DNA from: Cercophora sp. LCS_1
Lineage: Eukaryota; Ascomycota; Sordariomycetes; Sordariales; Lasiosphaeriaceae
Assembly (NCBI GenBank): GCA_036250225.1
Contig: JAPZLL010000005.1
Span: forward strand, 248,001 to 312,000
Length of the DNA stretch: 64,000 nucleotides
Direction: 5' to 3'
A program made the position numbers and the translations under genes. Under the pieces are notes generated by a model. That model was not told the DNA's origin and ran no database searches. It saw only the letters and a list, made by a program, of their open reading frames with translations. Below, in pieces: positions 56,910 to 64,000 of the stretch; the first letter of the stretch is position 1; every line of letters starts with the position of its first letter.

Positions 56910-58784
56910 CTAAATTCTCGGTTTTCGCCTCACTTTGGTATTGTTGCTAGCAATGGGCGTGACGAAGGTGACGTGTCTGGTCTCATCCCTCTTAAGGTTT
57001 ACTGACCCAGTACGATGGCTGATCGGTCGTGGCGTGACATCCTGAACGTCATGGTCTTCGTCGATATTGATCTCGGCAACATCAGACACGGACTCAGTTT
57101 CCATGTCGTCACTACTATCTGACGCCGACCCATCATCGGAATCATCGTACTCCCCGTCGTCGCTAACGAGGGACGGAGCGTTGTTGCTGGTCATCGTGTT
57201 GGGGCTGAGATCCACATCCATGTCATCCTCGTAGAGGGGAGTCTCCGGAAGCTCCGAAGAAGCGGAAGTCGCGGATTGACCAAGGCCGAGATGCGTCGGA
57301 GCCCGCCCTTTGCTGCTTGCAGGTCTCGGGATGGATGCTGATGGCGGAGGCGACACCGCGGAACGCGCCGGGACGCGCATCACGGCAGGCGTGCGGGCAG
57401 CGGGCAGAGCGGAGGCCTTGGGAGTAGAAGCACTTTCGGACGTGCTCGGCTGATCCAGGTCGGAGTCATCGGCAGGTGAAAACAGCTCCCAATCCACTTT
57501 GGTCTTCGCATCATTCACCTGTGCACTCAAATTGCCAGCCAGCTTCTTCTTTTGCATCAACTGTGACAAATAGGGAGTCTCAGAGGATGCCACGAAGTCG
57601 AACGAATTCGAGGTTGTCGCCACGGGTATGCACTCCACGTGCGGAAGCTTCCCAGCATGATACAAATCAAGCGACGCGCGAATCCGAGACAGAAGTGTTC
57701 TATAGGCCTGCTGCTCCGATGCCGGTTCGCTGCGTAGCAGAGGATGAACCAGACCGGAAGTAACAGCGCTGGCGGCCTTATTGTCCTCGCCAACAATGCC
57801 ACCACTTTCATCCACCTCGATAGGGTGCCCACAATGAACAGCCGCTTCTTCGTGACTCTTGAAGTCTCTCCTGTGTGCTATCCGGCAATGGTTTATGAAA
57901 CCCTGCGTGCTAGAAAAGTCCCATCTGTGGCAGTCGATGCAGACAAGTTTGACAGTGGCGCCGTCGGACCGCTTCAGGATGCAGGGAGCTTGCTTGTCCT
58001 TCGGTTGCGGATACCCACTGGATAGTGAGTGTAATCTGTGTCCTCCGGCGCCACGAGCTGGCCGCTGTTTAGACATGATGCCCACATCCATGCTATTCCG
58101 AGTTGTCCTTCCCTCAGTCACGGTGTTCTTAGCTCGCGAAGCATCCGTAAACCCTTGCAAGTTGGGTTGAACACCGTCGAAGGCTGGATCGGGGATCAAC
58201 CACCTAGCATAATGTCTTGCGTAAGGGCCCTCGATGACACCAAACGGCGGCGCCCACTTTGGCAAGACCTTTCCGAGCTTTGTCTGTAAAGCGGGTCCCT
58301 TACCGCTGCTGATGTCTAGCATCTGGCTCGGTGTTGGACATTGAACAGGATACGGGACAAGATGGCACCGGCGAAGCTGCTCAAGGGCAACCTGACACTT
58401 GGCCAACTCTTGGTTGATCAGGCGAAGTTCGTCGTGCTTCAACAGAATCTCAAGGCCAAATTGGTACTGGATGACTTCCCTTGCGGCGTCAAGATCTAAG
58501 GAAGTACCTGACTTGCACGACGCACCGGTCTCGCTCTGAGCAGCCGAAACGGGGGAGGGAAGGCCGCCATCTTGTTCCGCCTTGACCCGCTTCACGGGAG
58601 GGTAGCTTGATGGGTAGGCGGTTGTATCGACTGAACTCAACCGCCGCCTCTTGGGAGACGAGGCTGGGAGTTTAGATGCAACCGGCGCAACCAGATTGAG
58701 AGGATCGACACCCGAATGATCTGCTTCAACTGGCTTTTCGCTTCCCCGCGATTCGGAGCCCCAGAACCGAAACATAGACGACAT
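56910..58784 (-). CDS. AHC1: AHC1-like C2H2 zinc-finger protein (ADA HAT complex)
   Basis: Probable Ahc1 component of the ADA histone acetyltransferase complex. Intronless, 624 residues. A conserved N-terminal helix-rich part carries VIQYQFGLEILLKHDELRLI and NQELAKCQVALEQLRRC, followed by WAPPFGVIEGPYARHYARWLIPDPAFDG. The atypical zinc finger is VCIDCHRWDFSSTQGFINHC followed by RIAHRRDF, then HEEAAVHCG. The rest is Ser/Pro- and Asp-rich, ending in basic residues (KVRRKPRI). The start at 58784 (MSSMFRFWGSES) is the first ATG; the frame is open upstream only from TTG. Ahc1 is the best match I recognise; a generic zinc-finger regulator is the alternative. Confidence 0.78.
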   Translation of the reverse strand: MSSMFRFWGSESRGSEKPVEADHSGVDPLNLVAPVASKLPASSPKRRRLSSVDTTAYPSSYPPVKRVKAEQDGGLPSPVSAAQSETGASCKSGTSLDLDAAREVIQYQFGLEILLKHDELRLINQELAKCQVALEQLRRCHLVPYPVQCPTPSQMLDISSGKGPALQTKLGKVLPKWAPPFGVIEGPYARHYARWLIPDPAFDGVQPNLQGFTDASRAKNTVTEGRTTRNSMDVGIMSKQRPARGAGGHRLHSLSSGYPQPKDKQAPCILKRSDGATVKLVCIDCHRWDFSSTQGFINHCRIAHRRDFKSHEEAAVHCGHPIEVDESGGIVGEDNKAASAVTSGLVHPLLRSEPASEQQAYRTLLSRIRASLDLYHAGKLPHVECIPVATTSNSFDFVASSETPYLSQLMQKKKLAGNLSAQVNDAKTKVDWELFSPADDSDLDQPSTSESASTPKASALPAARTPAVMRVPARSAVSPPPSASIPRPASSKGRAPTHLGLGQSATSASSELPETPLYEDDMDVDLSPNTMTSNNAPSLVSDDGEYDDSDDGSASDSSDDMETESVSDVAEINIDEDHDVQDVTPRPISHRTGSVNLKRDETRHVTFVTPIASNNTKVRRKPRI

Positions 58785-60831
58785 GCCCCTTGTTGATAAT
58801 TGCAAGGCGCGCCCCTGACCAAGAGAGTGCAGAAGCGTCGTTTAAATGGCGCGCGTCGCAAGGCAATGTCGAAGGTTGCACGAGGCTGGATGAGGAGGCA
58901 ACAACGACAAGCCGCGAGAGGCTGACGTAACCGGGGGTGGCTGCGTCCAAGCAGGCAGGAGCAATCCCGATCGGGTTAGTCGGGCCGGTCGGAAAGTCGG
59001 TTGGGGGTGGTGTTAGTCAGATTTCCAGAGGCCACAGCAGCCTTCGAGCACTGATGTGGCCGCCCCAGACCCAACGGAAACAGGGTCAGGCCACAGGCAA
59101 ACTGCTGGCGCCACTCTTTGCGCTGCGCTGCGTGCGCAACAGTGGTATGCGACCGAGAAACGAATGCGACCGGGGAACACGCGACGGGGAACGGCGATTT
59201 CAAATGCGCGCGAGAGCTAGTTAAAGCCTCGACATCGACAAAAAAAGGAACGGGTGCGGAATCGGCAGGAAAATGAGCGCGCGAAAGGAAGGAGAGCAGG
59301 TGTTGATCGACCGCACTGCGCTGTTGCGTGGTTTTGGTGAGGGCGGAGGGTGATGTTGGTTGCAAGTTGATTGAAGTTGGGGGGATGGGCGCTGTCACGC
59401 GGGTTGAAGGGGAGACGCTGCGCAAAAGGGAAATTGTTTGGAAGTCAAGACCTGGGTCGGAGGCAAAAATGCAAGGGGACAGGGGTGCCCGTGACTAACC
59501 TGAGATGACTGGGGTGTGATCGAGGGATGAAATCGCGACATTTGATTGGCGATGTGATGCTAATGTGGGCCCGAGCGGCTTGTCTTCCCTGCACTTTAGC
59601 GTGCCTGCCAGTCTAATCGTGAAAGCACAAGCCACATTTCCAGCAAGGACAACCAACGGGAGGAAAGCTGCCTGGGGGCTGCATCGGGCTGCAGCATCCC
59701 GATTTCATTTGGCGGACTTGAAAGTCGTCGAACATGGCCCAGGCTCGCATCCGTATCTGTCTCTATCCAGAGTGAGTGAGAATAACAGATCAGGCGATAA
59801 TGCTGGCTACTAGCCTACTGCTTTGATCTAACATCTGTCAGATCCACTGATGTGAGCGACACGGGAAGCTAGTGTTGAGTGTGGAGCATGCCTGTGTCTG
59901 GACTCTGATGGGAGATGGAAGTGGAGGACTGATGCGGAGGACGAAGAACACTAGTCCTGCGCAGAGAGGGGCGAGCTGCGACCAGCTTCAAGGACACCCG
60001 AGTAGGAAGAAAGACGGCGGGAACATTTCAACGAAGACGTTGGTACCATGTTGGTAGGCGAGCAGGCGGGACAGCTCTCGCGAAGCCAGGAAGAGACGGC
60101 TTCCACAGTCACGGTGTCAAAAGCAGGCAACTCTCCAACAACCGCCAAGCTTGTGCAAGTGCGATGATGGGTGGGATCCATCATCCATTTTCGGCGACAA
60201 GATATATAATCCTAATGATAGTCCCGGGATGGCACAACCGCAATCGACCAGCCACTCACCATCATCCTCCACCAGGTGCTGTCAGCCCGGGTTCATATGA
60301 AATCTCTAGCCCGCACCGAAACTCAGGCTATCCGTTTGAAGCAGGCGTTCACTCAAACCAACCTGGAACCCCTGAATGGGCTGTGACCAGCAAGTCCATA
60401 ACTGCCAAGGTTATATGATGCCGCATGGCTCGGCAAGTCTTGCAAGATCGCAACGCGGTGTGGGTCCACTACCCCTCATGACGAGAGGAAGAAAACGCGT
60501 CCCAAAATTTGGAACCCAAGACAGATAGATGGACACTCTAATCCCAAACTACCCATCCGTGTGGGTAAATGGCTTTCTGGACAGACCTAGAGTATGAGAT
60601 TAGTCTGAGGCCCAAGTTCTGGGTGAATATGTGCGATGGAAACCGCCAGAGGTGCGTATTGTGTATTACCGGACTACGGAAGCTTTTATCGATAAGAACC
60701 TTCAAGCTTGATGCACCCCACACCTGAATAATTTCCTCCCTCTTCGCATCCCACCACAAACAGCCCCAGAAGAGCGCCCCACCGACCTACACACAACACA
60801 TCCCCAACGGACCGCAAACAATTACCATCTG
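58785..60831. other. Divergent upstream region, AHC1-like / Alba protein
   Basis: 2.05 kb between two diverging genes. GC-rich near AHC1 and more AT-rich to the right. Small open frames are not convincing. No repeat or RNA gene was recognised. Confidence 0.5.
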
Positions 60832-61530
60832 ATGCTTTCTCTAGACATGATGCGACTACCTTCACGGTCGACTTCGAAGCGGAAACACATCAACGATGAG
60901 GATAACCCAGCGCCGAAGAAACAGCGTGTCGTACCCGCCCCAACATCCGAAACAAGCCACTATTTCGTCCCTTACGGCTATCTTCTCGAATTACTACAAC
61001 CGAAATACGAGGTTAAGACTATGTCTGTCATGCCATCAACGAGTATTCAAAAGCACGTAGACAAAGCCCTCCAACACATGGGCCGCTTCAACCCTTGGGA
61101 TCAGGCTGTGTTGCCAGGGGTTGTGTTTTTTTCGGCCAAGGTCAGCGCATCCAACAAGCTGATCACCATCTCAGAGCTGGTCCGTCAGCGTATTGGGGAG
61201 AGCGAGCAGAAGTGGTATCAATACAACGTGTTGGCAGACACCGAGGACCAAGAGCCAGCGGATATTTCAATGGTCGAGGACACATTAGTGGCCAGCAGCA
61301 GTGGAGCTGGCGTGCAGGATGACGACGCAAACGAGTATTTCGAAACCATGAGACCAAGTGTCTACGAACAAGCCATCAATCCAATCAAAACCAAACACCG
61401 ATCCTACCTTAGCGTCTTTTTCTCGCGGGTCCCCATTCAGGAGCTGCGGTCGCTGCAGGAGATAGCAGTGCAGACAAACGAGACGAAGATTGATGTTTCG
61501 CGACAGAGGAGAATCGGTTTTGTCGTCTAG
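60832..61530 (+). CDS. Alba-domain nucleic-acid-binding protein
   Basis: Probable RNA/DNA-binding protein with an Alba fold, the fold of archaeal chromatin proteins and of RNase P/MRP subunits Pop6/Pop7. Intronless, 232 residues. A basic low-complexity start (SKRKHINDEDNPAPKKQRV) precedes the core at about 65-130, with VMPSTSIQKHVDKALQHM and PGVVFFSAKVSASNKLITIS as the two halves, then ELVRQRIGESEQKWYQYNVL; the KLITI-E pattern is typical. The C-terminal part has a second conserved-looking block (KHRSYLSVFFSRVPIQELR). Whether it belongs to RNase P/MRP, a translational regulator or something else cannot be told. A second ATG at 60847 is possible as start. Convergent with VTC1. Confidence 0.72.
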   Translation: MLSLDMMRLPSRSTSKRKHINDEDNPAPKKQRVVPAPTSETSHYFVPYGYLLELLQPKYEVKTMSVMPSTSIQKHVDKALQHMGRFNPWDQAVLPGVVFFSAKVSASNKLITISELVRQRIGESEQKWYQYNVLADTEDQEPADISMVEDTLVASSSGAGVQDDDANEYFETMRPSVYEQAINPIKTKHRSYLSVFFSRVPIQELRSLQEIAVQTNETKIDVSRQRRIGFVV

Positions 61531-61948
61531 AACCCGGTTTTCAATACTTGAGAACATTGAAGTCGCATTCAGCAGAAAAGGGAATGGCGTACTGCATAGG
61601 CAGACCGGCTACAAGGCAGAGCGTTTCGTTACATACTCTAAGATACCCCATTCACTCTAGATAATATCATCGCCTCTCAAGGAGGTTGAAAATCACAGAT
61701 AAAATGCAGACAGAGACGAGACAATAAGAGTCACCTCTGAGAGGTCAATAAACATGTTGGTTATTCAGTCTTATCAAGACAGATCCAAGAATCCGGCTGA
61801 GCACCCTACCCAATATCCGCACCGCGAGACCCAATCCCACCAGCAATCTAGCCAAAGTCTTGCGATCATATAACCCCAGCCGCACTGGAAATCCTAGCTT
61901 CAGCAATTTTTGTGCCTACATTTCCCCTCCTACAATCGCCAAACTCAC
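61531..61948. other. Convergent 3' region, Alba protein / VTC1
   Basis: 418 bp between convergent genes, AT-rich; presumably 3' untranslated regions. Confidence 0.5.
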
Positions 61949-62389
61949 TCAGGGCTTCTGATCCTGAGAGCTGTAGGTGATTCTCAACACAAAGTTCACC
62001 ACCACTGCCAACAAGAGGATGATGGCGAGGAATGTAGGGCCAAATCGGTCGTCAAACCCGGCTTGACCTCTCATTCGTATAGACTTTGCCCTCCAATGAT
62101 ATGTTATCAGCGCATATAGCATTGTCGCCATAGCAACGCCTGTGAAAAGGAAGGCCGAGATAAATGCCGGACGGTCGCCAAAGTTCAGCATTCCAATCGC
62201 CAGGGCGCCGAGAATCACAGTGAAGTTGAGCCATGATAGAAATGTTCGCTCGTTTGCGAAGAACACCTTCGGTTCAACACGGGTCGGAAGGGCGATGCGC
62301 TTGCCTACGTCAAGGGGTCAGACGAAGCGAACGAAACAACAGAGGGAGCACGCACCTGGCGCAGTCTGGAGGAGTGGTTGGCTAGACAT
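61949..62389 (-). CDS. VTC1: Vacuolar transporter chaperone subunit VTC1
   Basis: Small membrane subunit of the polyphosphate polymerase complex on vacuoles. Exons 62389-62356 and 62304-61949 give 129 residues, the same length as yeast Vtc1. The N-terminus [20 protein letters not shown] is rebuilt across the 51-nt phase-1 intron, then [20 protein letters not shown], the family signature. Three hydrophobic helices ([49 protein letters not shown]) make up the DUF202-type fold. Conserved Arg residues in the first helix region that line the polyphosphate channel are present (NERTF). Upstream CACGTG boxes suggest phosphate control. Confidence 0.97.
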
Positions 62390-63217
62390 CGTGTGGCTTT
62401 GCCGGACCCGCGGTTGCTCAGAGGGGAATCAGAGGTATCCAAACTGTCGAGGAGAACCGGCGGCCTCGACGATCAATGCGCCAGCCCAGGAAGACGCAAG
62501 TTGAGGGGGCTTCGAAGCAGTTGCGATGCGAGTGATCAGTCTCTAAAATGGCGATTCGTTCCACAAGATAGGGTATGACACTCGGGCGATGGACGATGAG
62601 GACCGAGGATCGAGGCACAGTTGCTCCAAAAACCCAGCCGTCTTTGCTGTCCAGAGCTCGAATCTTGGAGCGAGCAATTGATCAATAAGAAACAACGTCA
62701 GTTCCCAAGCGCAGGCCCCACCTCAAGGTGACGCACGTGGGGACCATCCGCCTGCTGATTGGCGTAGCGAGTATTACATAATCTGCTGCTCCGCAAGACA
62801 AGCGTCCCATCACGTGAAATTGAGAACAGAATGCTCGGCTGACGCACCGCATGCGATGCAGGCCCGCTGATTGGCCACCAAGATCGGCTAACTGTAAACC
62901 TCTAGCAAGCCGATGTTTTGCTACGAAGTTGGTCTCCATCCCAACAGTCATCACATCGCTGCCTCGTCGTGTATTCAGAGCCTATCAAAGCTCCACCCGC
63001 AATCGCGCCCTCCGACCTCCTCGAAGCACTACGCTATAGAAGGTGTAAAGTTCGCGATTCTATCTTCCAGCCGCTTTTGACAACAGTCAGTAAACGCTGC
63101 GAGTTGCGACAAAGTTGACGCCTAAACAAGACGGGAAACAAAACAAACGGCAAGGGGCCCAGCTGAGCACGCGGTTGCTCTCCTCTCGCAACTACGAAAT
63201 CAACCCGCCACAACACC
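62390..63217. other. Divergent upstream region, VTC1 / dynein light chain
   Basis: 828 bp with both promoters. It contains two CACGTG boxes (62734, 62811) and two GCTGATTGG (inverted CCAAT) elements near 62755 and 62866. No coding frame was recognised. Confidence 0.55.
62734..62816. promoter_or_regulatory. Paired CACGTG E-boxes upstream of VTC1
   Basis: CACGTGGGG at 62734-62742 and TCACGTGA with the core at 62811-62816 lie 345 and 422 bp upstream of the VTC1 start. CACGTGGG is the high-affinity site of yeast Pho4, and Neurospora NUC-1 binds CACGTG. Yeast VTC genes belong to the PHO regulon. The boxes could equally serve the diverging dynein gene or other bHLH factors. Confidence 0.5.
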
Positions 63218-63848
63218 ATGGCAACGCAAACCAACTCGGTAGGCCCGTGTGCTAGCTACCACCAACCGTTGGGACTGACACAATCCTAGCCCATCGCGCT
63301 CAAGCGCCTCGAGCAGATCGCCACAGATGCAAGTCGCTGGGTCTTCTCTTTCTGTCGCTCCAAAGCTAATGGTTGTCAACAAGGCCTGCAACAGCGCTCT
63401 CGACGGTGTCGATGCCTACGAGCATCTCAAAACTGCCCAATGGAATGAGACTATCATCGTACGTTATACTGGCAGGAGCTCAATCATGCGCAAGTTGCGA
63501 CTGACAGTTCATCCTCGATCCCAGCAAAAAATCCTCAAGGCAGTGATATCCGAGGCCACTCCACAAGGCGCTTCGGGACCGACATACAAGTTTGCCATCA
63601 ACAGCACTATTGTCCAACACGTTGTTCCTACATCTCAGCTGAGCAAGTCGACGGGTACGGGTACCTCGGCACCTGCTGCGGAGGAGAAGACGACACCTAC
63701 GAAAAAGGGGCAGGCCGGCCGACGAGGCATGCACAGCGCCACGGGCGGGTTCTGGAATGAGAAGACGGATGGAATGTGGAGCTTCAAGTTTGATGGCGAG
63801 GAGAGAGGTCTGGATGTCGTTATCATGCTGATCTGGATTGCTCTTTAG
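63218..63848 (+). CDS. DYNLT1: Tctex-type dynein light chain (DYNLT)
   Basis: Light chain bound to the dynein intermediate chain in the minus-end motor. Exons 63218-63238, 63290-63328, 63384-63458 and 63525-63848 give 152 residues. ALKRLEQIATD-ACNSALDG leads into the YEHLKTAQWNETII and KILKAVISEATPQG helices; the beta-sheet follows with YKFAINSTIVQHV and GRRGMHSATGGFWNEKTDGM, ending IMLIWIAL. A fungal Ser/Thr/Ala insert lies between the strands. Intron 2 (63329-63383) starts with GC (GCAAGT): only this donor restores the family DACNSALDG junction in phase. A GT alternative 12 nt downstream would add four residues (ASRW) and is less family-like. Confidence 0.93.
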
Positions 63849-64000
63849 AGAGACTCACTTAATAGTGGGAATATTCGTCAGCAATGATTGCAATGTTTAA
63901 CTATTTGTATAATGACGAAGAGACGACCTTGGGGAGACAGCTAAGTTGATCGCGTGCATGCAGTGTGCCCCCGGCACAACTCTTTCACTATTTGCCCACA

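Overview
The window is a gene-dense stretch of a filamentous ascomycete nuclear genome. Genes lie on both strands and are interrupted by short introns, almost all 45-135 nt, with typical fungal GTRNGY donors and CTAAC/CTGAC-type branch sites. Intergenic DNA is pyrimidine-rich. Gene content (RSP5/HULA-type ligase, VTC1, AHC1, GT90 CAP10-like protein) and intron style point to the Sordariomycetes, perhaps Sordariales/Chaetomiaceae. That placement is inference, because no rRNA or other taxonomic marker is present. I see no mobile-element ORF, tRNA, rRNA or CRISPR array. Protein-coding models were built by joining open frames at splice sites so that the reading phase closes exactly.

Layout. 1-1610: no gene seen. 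1611-13980: NUP133 (-), AFG1-like ATPase (+), GT90 glycosyltransferase (+), TCA17/TRAPPC2L (-), mitochondrial malonyl transferase (-). 14526-23375: RRP4 (+), tail-anchored aldehyde dehydrogenase (-), mitoribosomal mS35 (-), ALG13 (+), AIP1 (-). 24628-36455: PAB2 (+), RSP5 (+), membrane-anchored amidohydrolase (+), nitronate monooxygenase (-), SPX-transmembrane protein (-). 36456-39772 is a 3.3-kb gene-poor stretch ending in a cluster of inverted repeats and a G-run upstream of MPP10. 39773-53098: MPP10 (+), NDUFS7 (+), gamma-tubulin (-), phospholipase D (+, 1824 codons without an intron), COQ7 (-). 53645-63848: RTF1 (+), AHC1-like zinc-finger protein (-), Alba-domain protein (+), VTC1 (-), Tctex-type dynein light chain (+).

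Most genes are housekeeping and functionally unrelated: nuclear pore, exosome, ribosome biogenesis, mitochondrial translation/lipid/respiration, ER glycosylation, cytoskeleton, Paf1 complex. I see no biosynthetic or defence cluster. The most interesting observations are three GC-AG introns among 43 inferred introns (two consecutive in RTF1, one in the dynein light chain), a HECT catalytic cysteine codon split by the last RSP5 intron, an 8-nt first coding exon in gamma-tubulin, paired CACGTG boxes upstream of VTC1 that suggest phosphate control, and the inverted-repeat/G-run cluster upstream of MPP10. Two phosphate-related membrane proteins (SPX-TM and VTC1) occur in the same window but are not adjacent.
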